DNA of 64,000 nt, from positions 186,001-250,000 of the forward strand of contig NZ_PYAT01000002.1 in the NCBI RefSeq assembly GCF_003014655.1. Reading direction: 5' to 3'. A program made the position numbers and the translations under genes. The DNA comes from Planomicrobium soli. GTDB lineage: Bacteria; Bacillota; Bacilli; Bacillales_A; Planococcaceae. The notes below the pieces were generated by a model that did not search any database, was not told where the DNA came from, and saw nothing but the letters and a program-made list of their open reading frames with translations. The number at the start of each line of letters is the position of its first letter. The stretch's first letter is position 1. Below, one piece after another: positions 8,527 to 17,043 of this stretch.

Positions 8527-8565
8527 ACAAAAAGACAGGCGATGTTTTAAAACATTCACCTGTCT
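8527..8565 (-). terminator. Terminator overlapping end of secreted-protein gene
   Basis: A long imperfect hairpin (AGACAGGTGAATGTTTT pairing with its complement) followed on the minus strand by TTTTTGTTGG. The stop codon at 8556-8558 lies inside it. Confidence 0.8.
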
Positions 8566-9356
8566 ACATTATACGTATACTTATTAGACCAGTCATCTGC
8601 CCAGTCCTTTCTTTTTCTAGCACTTAGCTCCCTCTTGGCTTCAACATAATTGGCATATAGGGTATTTATTTTTTCTACTTCTTTGTTTGACAGAACAATC
8701 ATTTTGTTAATATGCCTAATCGATTTTTTCATCTCATAAAATGTTGTAATGCCAGCTTCTGATTCCCATATTTCCAGTACGTACCGGATGGCTTGTATTC
8801 GGTGGCGAATTGCTAAATCTCCAAAAAACTTAAAATCAGCTTGAAAACCAAATGACTTAGCGGTATTTTCATTGGCAAAGAGCCGAAGAGACTTTCGCAA
8901 TTCTTCATACTCCACCATTAAAACTTTCATATTTTGAGCATCGCTCAAAGTGAAGTTGCCTTCTTTTGCCCATGCGGCTACCCAATAAGTTTCCCAGAGG
9001 CGATTAAAAGCCCGCATAAAATACACGGTATTCGAATCTGCATAAACAATGTAACTTTCCGCTTCTTCCAGCTTTCCATTAACATTCACTTTCAACTTCT
9101 TTGCAGACATGACGTCACTCTGTTCTTTATCAAGCAAAATGTGAGCTTTTCCAATCACTTCGTTTGGTGCCTGATCGGCTGCATTTGCTTTCTCCTTCGA
9201 TGGCAATAAAACCAAAAACGCAGTTTCATCCTTCACAGCCGTTGGTTCTGGGGATTCAAATGGCTTCGCTATATTATTCTCACTGAGCGCCAATACACTA
9301 AAGATCACGAGAATGAAAAGACACGGTTTGCCTGCCCATGCTTGCTTAGCCGGCAT
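8556..9356 (-). CDS. Uncharacterised secreted or membrane-anchored protein
   Basis: A 266-residue protein with a hydrophobic N-terminus (about 11-27, PCLFILVIFSVLALS) that should act as a signal peptide or anchor. The rest is soluble and charged: a Pro/Lys-rich linker to about 65, a short beta region, then a mostly helical domain from 110 on with aromatic residues (NRLWETYWVAAWAKEG). GAAGGGG precedes the ATG. I do not recognise a family, and no neighbour suggests a role. It is monocistronic. Confidence 0.7.
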   Translation of the reverse strand: MPAKQAWAGKPCLFILVIFSVLALSENNIAKPFESPEPTAVKDETAFLVLLPSKEKANAADQAPNEVIGKAHILLDKEQSDVMSAKKLKVNVNGKLEEAESYIVYADSNTVYFMRAFNRLWETYWVAAWAKEGNFTLSDAQNMKVLMVEYEELRKSLRLFANENTAKSFGFQADFKFFGDLAIRHRIQAIRYVLEIWESEAGITTFYEMKKSIRHINKMIVLSNKEVEKINTLYANYVEAKRELSARKRKDWADDWSNKYTYNVDR

Positions 9357-9833
9357 GGCGACCCCTTCTTTCTTGTTAGCTCCTTCGGATGCAGAAGTGT
9401 ACTTCTTTTTCGTCTGTCTGATTGCAAAACCTTTGGATTGGAGACGGTAAGATGATAACCGAACAGTTCGCTATCATTTCACAGATATGTCCACCCTCCT
9501 TTATCATAGTATATGTAGTTAGAAGGCATGCAGTTATGTGTTTAGACACTCCCATTATATTCCTGCCCTAGTGGATGAACAATATCAAAATTCAAAATTA
9601 TCTAAAACAGTTATTATTTAATGCATACTCTTACTTAAAAAAACAAAACATTTTGTTTCTTTCTGGGTAGTAAAACCCAATAAGTGTAAAGTTCGCTTTA
9701 ATAGCAGCCCGCTTTTGTTAACTTAGCTTTTTTATAATGAGAAGAACTCAAAGTATTTCACCTAGTCTTCCTGCTATTAAAAACGGAAGGCGATTGCTTA
9801 AGAAAATACCTATATAAAAAAAATACCTATATA
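9357..9833. other. AT-rich intergenic region
   Basis: About 480 bases without a supportable gene. The right part carries a perfect 17-bp tandem duplication (9803-9819 and 9820-9836, AAAATACCTATATAAAA). A 65-codon frame on the minus strand (9748-9945) has no ribosome binding site and overlaps a terminator, so it is not called. The upstream promoter of the gene ending at 8556 should lie near 9360-9520, but no clear elements were found. Confidence 0.6.
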
Positions 9834-9877
9834 AAAAGAGACTCGTCCAAATTCCAGGAATTTGACGAATCTCTTTT
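9834..9877 (-). terminator. Terminator of the GT2/GH16 operon
   Basis: A long stem in which AAAAGAGACTCGTC pairs with a near-perfect complement ending TCTCTTTT. On the minus strand it is followed by TTTTTATATAGG. It lies about 95 bases after the glycosyltransferase stop. Confidence 0.8.
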
Positions 9878-9971
9878 CTATTCAAATATTCAGTCTCCAG
9901 AACATATATTGATGGGCTTTTCTCCAAATTTCTACTCATTTTCACTAGAATTTGTGAAATGATTTCATGGG

Positions 9972-11405
9972 TTATTTTGAAGATACCACCGGATTTCCAG
10001 AGACGGTAATTGTGGTAGCTGCTTCTTGCAATGGCAATGTGTTCGTTAAGATTCCTGGCTTTGTATAAACAATATCATTAGCATAGATGAACACATCTCC
10101 ACTTCTTTCCATCTTATTCCACTTATGATTTCTTTGGAAGACAAAAGCGATCGATCCATATATGAAGAAATACATATCTAAAAGGCGGTAAGTAACGAGT
10201 TCGACAACTGAAAATAGGAATATTCTTATGTAGTCCATTTTGCTGTAAGCATATCCGTATTTTTTTGAGACAGCGTAAGCGCCCATTCTTTGGAGAATTT
10301 GCATTACAGCTGTAGCTGCTAATAACGCGGCAGTCAAGCCCAGCAACTTCCCGGTAATAATTGACCAAGCTAAAAGAAATGTTGTTACAATACCGATATA
10401 TCCAGGCAACAATGAATCGAGGAAAATGAAAAAGACAAGCTTGAATCCAAGATCCCGCTTTCTTCTTTTACGGTAAATCATAAGTGAATCCAAAAATCCT
10501 TTTTGCCAGCGGATTCTTTGTTTCTTTAAATCACCGTAATTATCCGGAACTTCTGTATAACACTCAGCTTTTGGTATGAATACCAGTTTCCCTTTTTTAT
10601 AAACGTTTTTAATCAACTTCTGCACATTGAGGGTGATTTCCATATCCTCCCCAACAGTCTTCTTATAGCCTCCGATTTCGTATAATGCGAACGCTCGAAA
10701 CGCGCCAAAAGCTCCTGATACAACGGACACAACACCCAGTTTCGACTGCACGAATCTCTTCACATAAAACGACAGCATATAATCGGATAGTTGATATCTT
10801 ACGAGTCCTTTTCCTTTAAAGGATGGCTTTGATTGTTGATACATTTGCCCAACATGGACCATTCCGCCCCCTGCAAGCACGTTTGGATCTTCCATTGCTT
10901 CGTTAACATGGATCAATGCATTTTTCTGCAGAATACTGTCCGCGTCCAACGTGATGATAATTTCTCCAAGTGCATAGTCTGCCCCAGCGTTCAACGCATC
11001 TGCTTTGCCCCCATTCAGCTTATCCAATACTTTTACATTCGGATAGGTAACGGATACATATGTGTTAGTGATTGAATTATAAGTTAGTTTGTTTTTAGGC
11101 TCCAAATCCACTTCTTTTAAATCCAACAAATCATGCAATAATTTCATAGAATTATCACTTGAACCATCGTTAATAATAATCAGTTCAAAGTTCTTGTAGT
11201 CCAAATTCTTGAATCCGGTAAAACAGCTGGCTAAAACCTTTTCTTCATTATATGCAGGCACCAGTATCGACATCTTTCTTTCGGTAAGATCTTTGCGAAC
11301 TGTTGTATCTTTCTTCGTTTGTTTTAAACCCATAATCAAATACATGCCTTGAATTGAAAAGAAAACTACCCATAATAATATTGCCAGTATATAAACTACT
11401 TCCAT
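9972..11405 (-). CDS. Membrane glycosyltransferase family 2 (processive polysaccharide synthase type)
   Basis: A 477-residue GT2 enzyme. A leading membrane helix (3-25) is followed by the catalytic domain with NDGSSD (80-84), LDADS (153-157), GEDMEIT (252-258) and QRIRW (296-300). These are the D, DxD, D and Q/RxxRW residues of hyaluronan, cellulose, NodC and PgaC/IcaA-type synthases. Four or five C-terminal helices (about 315-430) would form the export channel. There is no PilZ domain. It is translated 12 bases after a GH16 glycanase gene and has a GAGGAG site. A beta-linked extracellular polysaccharide is likely; its sugar cannot be told. Confidence 0.88.
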   Translation of the reverse strand: MEVVYILAILLWVVFFSIQGMYLIMGLKQTKKDTTVRKDLTERKMSILVPAYNEEKVLASCFTGFKNLDYKNFELIIINDGSSDNSMKLLHDLLDLKEVDLEPKNKLTYNSITNTYVSVTYPNVKVLDKLNGGKADALNAGADYALGEIIITLDADSILQKNALIHVNEAMEDPNVLAGGGMVHVGQMYQQSKPSFKGKGLVRYQLSDYMLSFYVKRFVQSKLGVVSVVSGAFGAFRAFALYEIGGYKKTVGEDMEITLNVQKLIKNVYKKGKLVFIPKAECYTEVPDNYGDLKKQRIRWQKGFLDSLMIYRKRRKRDLGFKLVFFIFLDSLLPGYIGIVTTFLLAWSIITGKLLGLTAALLAATAVMQILQRMGAYAVSKKYGYAYSKMDYIRIFLFSVVELVTYRLLDMYFFIYGSIAFVFQRNHKWNKMERSGDVFIYANDIVYTKPGILTNTLPLQEAATTITVSGNPVVSSK

Positions 11406-11417
11406 TCACCTATCTCC

Positions 11418-12260
11418 TCATTCCTTTTTGTTTTGGTAATAACGAATCCAGTCCACATTCATTTGGGCAGGGAAAACCGTTGAATTGTCGGGTTCTCCAA
11501 CCCAGTCCCCCCCTACTCCAGTGTTGATGAACAGGTACATGTCTTCTTGCGGCACGTACACTGTACTCGTGTGTGTGACGATGCCATCGACAAAAAACAC
11601 AATTTCATCTGGCGTCCATTCAATGCCATAGGTATGAAAATCCGTTGTTAAATCAGGAAATTCCTTCATGGCATAATCTTTTCCATAGATGCCGTTCACA
11701 TCGTAATGAATCGTATTCCATATCTGTCCCGGCTCTTGGCCCAAAACTTCAACCATATCAATTTCTGGAAAATCGTTGCCTTGATTGTTCCAAAGCCAAA
11801 TGGCCGGCAACAAACCCGTCCCTGCAGGCAGCTTTGCTCTTACTTCCAGTTTTCCGTACTTGAACACCACCTTTTCTTTTGTGGTTATAGCGCCAGAGGT
11901 GTAAGGGAAGCCTCGAGACATTTCTTTTTTTGTATGAATTTTCAAGAGCCCATCACTTACTTCAATATTTTCTGGCTTGTAATGCTGCCTTCTTGCACCA
12001 TATCCAAAAGCGTCATCCAACACGTTCCAACGCTCCGCATCTAAAGCTTCGCCTTCGAATTCTTCGCTCCATACGATTTCCCACGGATGTTCAAACCTGT
12101 TTTCATTAGCTGACTGATCATTGAAGTAAGAGTTTGAAAACATATCTCCCAATTCCGAATCTCCTCCATTCATGCAAACCACCATCATTGTTGTACAAAC
12201 CATTTTTCCTGTTACTTTCACTTTGTTGGTCAACTCCGCATAAGGTTTTTGTGGTTCCAT
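11418..12260 (-). CDS. Glycoside hydrolase family 16 beta-glucanase-like protein
   Basis: A 280-residue protein. The GH16 domain begins near residue 60 (HPWEIVWSEEF) and contains the catalytic signature EIDMVEV, with E166 as nucleophile, D168 and E171 as acid/base. Family members cut beta-1,3, beta-1,3-1,4-glucans, agar or carrageenan. The N-terminus is odd: a basic segment and a short, Met/Cys-rich hydrophobic run (MVCTTMMVVCM, 20-30) that is a poor signal peptide, and the ATG at 12260 lacks a good ribosome site. A different start or a degraded export signal is possible. It is the first gene of the operon with the GT2 synthase. Confidence 0.85.
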   Translation of the reverse strand: MEPQKPYAELTNKVKVTGKMVCTTMMVVCMNGGDSELGDMFSNSYFNDQSANENRFEHPWEIVWSEEFEGEALDAERWNVLDDAFGYGARRQHYKPENIEVSDGLLKIHTKKEMSRGFPYTSGAITTKEKVVFKYGKLEVRAKLPAGTGLLPAIWLWNNQGNDFPEIDMVEVLGQEPGQIWNTIHYDVNGIYGKDYAMKEFPDLTTDFHTYGIEWTPDEIVFFVDGIVTHTSTVYVPQEDMYLFINTGVGGDWVGEPDNSTVFPAQMNVDWIRYYQNKKE

Positions 12261-12431
12261 ACAAAATCAGCTTTCAAAATTAATTCTTTCGAACTACTAA
12301 AAAAACAAAAAATATAACACCAACTAAATTTATAGGTATAAAGTTAAATTCAGGTTAAATAAATCTAATAATTAAGAATTATATTAATTATTAATCTCTC
12401 CAACAAAACTCCTTTCAAGCTAAACTTCATA

Positions 12432-12478
12432 AAAAAAACCAGTAAACGATGTTTTCACTTTTCGTTTACTGGTTTTTC
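12432..12478. terminator. Orphan bidirectional terminator-like hairpin
   Basis: A 14-bp perfect stem, AAACCAGTAAACGA / TCGTTTACTGGTTT, flanked by an A-run on the left and TTTTTC on the right. Both neighbouring genes are transcribed away from it, so it ends no visible gene. Confidence 0.75.
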
Positions 12479-12950
12479 GATTATGTTGACGAATTTCGAA
12501 ATTTCTTGTGTAGCTTGTTGCAGCCATTTTTTCCTGGTCTTTTCCCCGTTTTATTTACTAAATGAGCTCTCTATACGCAGATATATAACCCGCTCCAAAG
12601 ATGAAATTTGAGCGGGCCAGTATTATTTATTGCGCAATCAGCAAAGATTGCATAAACTCCTTTCGCTTCATCAGACGCTATGACTGGAGTATGATTTATC
12701 TTTTTTGAAACGATAAATATGGTAGTCAAAAAGAAAAGCAATTTGTCAGTTATAATCCTTTTTTAAAGTGCATCTTTAAAAGGTTAGAAGGATTAAGTTT
12801 GGTTTATAGATTTAAAGTGGTGCAGCCCTTTGGTTCCTGCTATTATTTCAGCCTATTATTAATTTTCCGTTTATCTTTCTTTTCGCCGAAACTTCATTGA
12901 TTAGATTGGCGTAATACTTATGAAGACATTACATAGCAGGGGGAATCCAC
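12479..12950. other. Intergenic region upstream of yunD-like gene
   Basis: No gene is supported. It contains a second, weaker hairpin (CCCGCTC / GAGCGGG, 12589-12616) without a good U-tract. AT-rich leader sequence follows, up to a GGGGG ribosome site at about 12940. The promoter of the phosphatase gene is probably within the last 150 bases, but I could not assign convincing -35/-10 elements. Confidence 0.5.
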
Positions 12951-14339
12951 ATGAAATTGAGAATCCTACATACGAATGACGTCCACAGCAATTATGAAAC
13001 TTTTGCAAGAGCTGTGACGTTGATCAAAGAGCTGAAAGACGCTAATACCTTACTACTCGATGGCGGTGATTTCGCCGATTTTAAGAGCATCGAACTGCAA
13101 GGCACAAGAGGCACTGCCGCACTTGAATTATTGGAGGAAGCGGGTTATGACGCATTAACTATCGGCAATAATGAAATGTTCAACGGCATCGAGACGCTTG
13201 AGCATATGGCCACTAACAGCACGATTCCCTTTATCAGCAACAACCTTGTCAAGAAAGATCAAATCGGAATTCAAGGCGTCGTAAGGAGCACGATTTTAAT
13301 CAAGAACGGCATGAGGATTCTCATTACCGGCTCTTCGCCGGATCTGGGTGTCTTTAACGATGGCCTTGGCATTCACGTTTACGAGTACAAAAAGATGATT
13401 GAGGAAGAGATCGGCCGGAACAAAGGCAACTATGATCTGTGCATTTTGCTTAGCCATATCGGGACAGAAGCGGATGAGTTGCTTACAGCTGCCATTCCGG
13501 AAATTGATATCATCATTTCGGCGCACGACCACCAACTGTATCCAAAAGCCAAAATTGCAAATAGCGTTATCATGAACAGTGCTGGCAATTACGCCGAGCA
13601 TGTTGGAGTGATCGAACTCGAAGCAGCAAACGGTCAGGTTACACTAATCCACTCTGAAACCCTGTCAACAAGAGATGTTCCAATGGATCTTCAAATCCTC
13701 GAAATCTTAAAACAAAACAAAGCAAAAGCGATCGCTGCCTTAAGCAAACCGCTTTATAAATTAGATCAGCCGCTTTGGCATGATGTGATAGAAGAAAATC
13801 CGATTGCCAATCTCGTCGCGGATGGATTGCGCGATATGATGCAATGCCATATCGGGCTCATCAACAGCGGCATCGTCAACGCAGGCGCGTTCGATTTCTT
13901 GTCTCATAAGAAGCTGATCGAGATTTGCCCTTCCCCGCTCAATCCGACCTCCTTCGAGTTGCAAGGAAAAGATTTAAAAGAAGCTATCGAGCAATCGCTG
14001 GATGCACAGGTTTGCTTATCGGACGGTAGAGGACCAGGATTCCGCGGGAAATTTGCAGGCAAGCTGCATGTGTCTGGAGCAGAAGTGGTCCACGACAGCA
14101 AAAGCGTCCAAGAAATCTGGATCAACGGCGAGCCAATTGAAGAAAATCGCTGGTATACAGTTGCAAGTTCCGATTACCTGCAGCGCGGATCGGGTTACCC
14201 TTCCCTTGCGAACAACCGGAATGCCTCTTATCGCGCAGAAGAAATCCGGGATGTGATTCAGATGTACGGAGACAAAAAAGAATTTTTGGATATGGCAACA
14301 GAAAAACGCTGGAGAGTCACTTTGAATACTTATGCATAA
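12951..14339 (+). CDS. yunD: YunD-like metallophosphatase / 5'-nucleotidase family protein
   Basis: A 462-residue two-domain enzyme, the same length as I recall for B. subtilis YunD. The N-terminal calcineurin-like domain has HTNDVH (D10, H12), DGGD (37-40), GNNE (72-75), SHIG and SAHDHQ, which would hold two metal ions. The C-terminal 5'-nucleotidase domain (about 250-450) ends with VASSDYLQRGSGYPSL. No signal peptide is present, so it is cytoplasmic, unlike many UshA-type enzymes. It probably hydrolyses nucleotide or UDP-sugar phosphates. Monocistronic with its own terminator. Confidence 0.88.
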   Translation: MKLRILHTNDVHSNYETFARAVTLIKELKDANTLLLDGGDFADFKSIELQGTRGTAALELLEEAGYDALTIGNNEMFNGIETLEHMATNSTIPFISNNLVKKDQIGIQGVVRSTILIKNGMRILITGSSPDLGVFNDGLGIHVYEYKKMIEEEIGRNKGNYDLCILLSHIGTEADELLTAAIPEIDIIISAHDHQLYPKAKIANSVIMNSAGNYAEHVGVIELEAANGQVTLIHSETLSTRDVPMDLQILEILKQNKAKAIAALSKPLYKLDQPLWHDVIEENPIANLVADGLRDMMQCHIGLINSGIVNAGAFDFLSHKKLIEICPSPLNPTSFELQGKDLKEAIEQSLDAQVCLSDGRGPGFRGKFAGKLHVSGAEVVHDSKSVQEIWINGEPIEENRWYTVASSDYLQRGSGYPSLANNRNASYRAEEIRDVIQMYGDKKEFLDMATEKRWRVTLNTYA

Positions 14340-14382
14340 AAGAACCTGATGATTAGTTAGTCAGGAAAATACAAAAAGCAAT

Positions 14383-14413
14383 GAGCCCTTTTATCACTAA
14401 AGGGCTCTTTTTT
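14383..14413 (+). terminator. Terminator of yunD-like gene
   Basis: The stem GAGCCCTTT / AAAGGGCTC with a 7-base loop is followed by TTTTTTG. Confidence 0.9.
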
Positions 14414-14589
14414 GACTTCACGTCTTTCTTGTCCTAGCGATGCACCTGCCTTGCTGGCTATCTCATTTTTAGACTTCTGAAAGTGGGGTATACCGTAAAG
14501 GAGGAAACAAATCATATAAGAGCTGATTTAACAGTGGGCATAAACGAAATTTTTAAAAATCAGCAAAAAAAAGGCAGGCGACCATAACA

Positions 14590-14754
14590 GGACCGATTCA
14601 GGTCGGTAAAGGCTTTGAAACCGTGTCTTCGGATAACCGGATTGGTGATGTCCAGGCAATATTGATCGATCCATCTACCGGCGATATTTACGGCGCAGCA
14701 GACTCTCCTCGCCCCGGGGACGCAGAAGGGCTCGATGAACTGCCGAAAGACTAA
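14590..14754 (+). pseudogene. C-terminal remnant of gamma-glutamyltranspeptidase
   Basis: A 55-codon open stretch without a start that reads like the extreme C-terminus of gamma-glutamyltranspeptidase. It includes IGDVQAILIDPSTGDIYGAA and the PRPGDAEG tail typical of the family's small subunit. Upstream in frame there is a stop after a few codons, and none of the catalytic Thr region remains. It sits directly before mug, 18 bases upstream of its ATG. It is most likely the relic of a deleted ggt gene. Confidence 0.7.
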
Positions 14755-14772
14755 TCAAGGAGGCTGCCCAAT

Positions 14773-15300
14773 ATGCATTTAGAACCAATACCTGACCATT
14801 TACAGAAAGGACTGAAAATCCTTTTCGTCGGTTTCAATCCGAGCATCCGTTCTTCCCAAACAGGCTTTCACTATGCCAATCCGAACAACCGGTTCTGGAA
14901 AATCCTGTTTGAAGCGGGCTTGACGCCGCGAAAATTCTTGCCTGAAGAAAACCACGAACTGCTTTCGCTCGGTTATGGCCTGACGAATATTGTTGCCCGT
15001 CCTACGAAAGAAGCGGCTGAGATTTCCAAAGTGGAATATGCAGAAGGAGCTGCCCTTCTAGAGGAGAAAATCAGAAGATACCGGCCAAAAGCCGTCTGTT
15101 TTGTCGGCAAGGGCGTCTATCAGGAATACAGCAAAAAACGCTCCATTTCCTGGGGGGTCCAGGAAGAACCGGTCATTCCTGGAATTATTGAATATGTTGC
15201 ACCATCATCCAGTGGATTGGTGCGGATAAAACAAAATGAAATTGTCGACATTTACAGAGGATTGAACGAATATATCACTAAAACGCCGCCTGTTGTTTAA
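14773..15300 (+). CDS. mug: G/U mismatch-specific DNA glycosylase (Mug/TDG family)
   Basis: A 175-residue enzyme of the Mug/TDG branch of the uracil-DNA glycosylase fold. It has GFNPS (20-24, with the Mug-type Asn), GFHYANPNNRFW (31-42) and GLTNIVARPTKEA. The C-terminal PSSSG loop corresponds to the minor-groove wedge region. It removes uracil or ethenocytosine opposite G in DNA repair. AAGGAGG eight bases before the ATG supports the start. The terminator overlaps its last codons. Confidence 0.92.
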   Translation: MHLEPIPDHLQKGLKILFVGFNPSIRSSQTGFHYANPNNRFWKILFEAGLTPRKFLPEENHELLSLGYGLTNIVARPTKEAAEISKVEYAEGAALLEEKIRRYRPKAVCFVGKGVYQEYSKKRSISWGVQEEPVIPGIIEYVAPSSSGLVRIKQNEIVDIYRGLNEYITKTPPVV

Positions 15301-15314
15301 GGACGGCGTTTTTC
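15281..15314 (+). terminator. Terminator overlapping end of mug
   Basis: The stem AAACGCCG / CGGCGTTT is followed by TTTC. The mug stop codon lies in its loop. Confidence 0.75.
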
Positions 15315-15330
15315 ATTGCCGCTACTAAAC

Positions 15331-15371
15331 AAATAACGCCGCACTCGGAAAATCCAAGTGCAGCGCTAGCT
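15331..15371 (-). terminator. Probable terminator of LVIVD-protein gene
   Basis: On the minus strand an imperfect stem (AGCGCTGCACTTGGA with its complement) ends in CGTTATTTG. The U-tract is weak, but the position just after the stop codon at 15383 fits. Confidence 0.55.
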
Positions 15372-15382
15372 ATTTGATTGTT

Positions 15383-16789
15383 TTATTTAATTTCTTTTGC
15401 TTGTTGAGGAGCATTGTTCTTGAGCAGGACTTTCAGGCCTTGGCCCATATCAGAAGCCAAAACATAGTTGCGATCCACGAAGACGCCCCAGACATCGGCT
15501 TGGTCAGGTTTGTACTGGCCGATTTGCTTCGGCTTGCTCGGGTCTGTAATATCTACTGCGTAGACTCCACCTGCATAATGACTTAGATAAAGTGTGTTGC
15601 CATGCACTTTCGGGTCATGGACCGTATTTGCAAACGTCGCTCCGTCTTCCACTTTCTCAGTTAGATCTGTCTTGAATTCACTTAACAGTTTTGGATTTGC
15701 TTTATCTTTGATATCGAAAATGCGTGTATAGCCGTATGATTTCTCATATCCGTTTCTCACAGGAGTCGATACTTCGCGCGTTTCAATCAGCACATTTCCA
15801 CCTTTCGCAAGTGCCGATGAGTGAGCAGCGCCTTGCTGTTCAGAAGAAAAGTCCGTGCGCCCGACATAAACAGGGTTCTCTGGATCTTTGATATCAAAAA
15901 TGACTGTCCCTAAATCCCACATGGATACGTACGCGAATTGCGCATTATGGTCAGTAATAACGCTGTGATTAAAGACTGCTCTCGATTTTCCATCTGGTGC
16001 GTTCCAGTTATAGCCGTTAAATGAATCAGGTACTTCCGGCAAGGAACGCGGATCGAACTGCCACAATGTTTCCGGTTTCGCCGGGTTGGTAACATCGACA
16101 ATCTGGAAATCTTTTTGTTTTCCACTACTGTATAGGTCTGCGTATGGATTCGATGTGAACACTAAAGCGCGATTTCCTTGCATCGTCAAATAGAGCTCGT
16201 GTGTGCCGCGAGTCGATTTAAAAGTCTCCCAATAACCAAGCTTTTTTGGTTCAGAGGGATTGGTTACATCGTAAAGCAAGAAACCGCCCGAAGTATTAGG
16301 CGCATTTCGATTCAGCTGCTGCACACTGACTACAGCCAAGTCGCCTTTAAAATGAGGTGTATTAATGCTTTTGACGATAACTTTTTCCTGCCAGGTTCCC
16401 GGCACATCATTATGCCCAAAAACGGCTACCTCTTTAGGATTTGAAGGATCTTTCAAATCAAAAACCCGTACTCCACCATTTGCTCCGTTTGCCGTATGCG
16501 TTCCCAGATAAGCAAAGCCTTTATGCGCATAGACATCGGCTGTATTGTTTTGCACACCCGCCAATTCCTTGATTTGCGCTGCCGCTCCTTCTTTAAGGAA
16601 AGAAAGATTTTTAGAACCACTGATGCTTGGATCACTCAAATTCACTATTTCTTCGTTAGAGAATACGCTCCGCTGCCCTTTGGAAAGGTCACTGCCGTCG
16701 AGTGCGTCATGGGCAAAAGCAGTTGGCACTACTGACAACGCAAGAAGTGCAGCAAGAGAAGTTTTCAGAAACGGTTTTTTTAAGTTCAA
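15383..16789 (-). CDS. Secreted LVIVD-repeat (beta-propeller) protein
   Basis: A 468-residue exported protein. The signal peptide has a KKPF basic end, a hydrophobic core and a likely cut after AFA at about residue 26. The rest is a series of about six LVIVD-type repeats, each with a strand ending in (V/I)(Y/F)D(V/I) and 'NP' turns (for example VRVFDLKDPSNPKEVAVFG). Such repeats form beta-propellers at the cell surface; the function is unknown, possibly adhesion. No catalytic residues are evident. An upstream minus-strand promoter is expected in 16800-16920. It is monocistronic. Confidence 0.85.
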   Translation of the reverse strand: MNLKKPFLKTSLAALLALSVVPTAFAHDALDGSDLSKGQRSVFSNEEIVNLSDPSISGSKNLSFLKEGAAAQIKELAGVQNNTADVYAHKGFAYLGTHTANGANGGVRVFDLKDPSNPKEVAVFGHNDVPGTWQEKVIVKSINTPHFKGDLAVVSVQQLNRNAPNTSGGFLLYDVTNPSEPKKLGYWETFKSTRGTHELYLTMQGNRALVFTSNPYADLYSSGKQKDFQIVDVTNPAKPETLWQFDPRSLPEVPDSFNGYNWNAPDGKSRAVFNHSVITDHNAQFAYVSMWDLGTVIFDIKDPENPVYVGRTDFSSEQQGAAHSSALAKGGNVLIETREVSTPVRNGYEKSYGYTRIFDIKDKANPKLLSEFKTDLTEKVEDGATFANTVHDPKVHGNTLYLSHYAGGVYAVDITDPSKPKQIGQYKPDQADVWGVFVDRNYVLASDMGQGLKVLLKNNAPQQAKEIK

Positions 16790-16975
16790 TTAAATTCCTC
16801 CTGTCATATTTATTACCAAATTCAGTATATATATACAAAAAAGAACAATGCAATACTTCATCGTGTAATTTTTTAAAATATTCTAAAAATAATACTTATG
16901 TCTTATTATATATAGGGCCTCTAGATATAGAATAAAAGATGGTTGCGTTCTAGTTTTGATGCTTTATAGAAAAAA

Positions 16976-17011
16976 AGAACCATATTCCTTCTATAGAAGG
17001 AATATGGTTCT
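16976..17011 (-). terminator. Hairpin bracketing GC-rich element copy 1 (left side)
   Basis: A perfect 16-bp stem, AGAACCATATTCCTTC / GAAGGAATATGGTTCT with a TATA loop. On the minus strand it is followed by TTTTTTC, so it would stop transcription leaving the element leftwards. Its core ATTCCTTC/GAAGGAAT matches the hairpin on the other side of the element. Confidence 0.75.
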
Positions 17012-17043
17012 AGACAAAGTCTACAATTGATGAATAGAGAAGC

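Noticed and set aside
9748..9945. 65-codon minus-strand frame
   Set aside because: No ribosome site, overlaps the GT2/GH16 terminator and the 17-bp duplication, no recognisable content.
11418..12260. GH16 gene as a pseudogene because of its weak start
   Set aside because: The catalytic domain is intact and uninterrupted with EIDMVE; only the export signal and start are doubtful.
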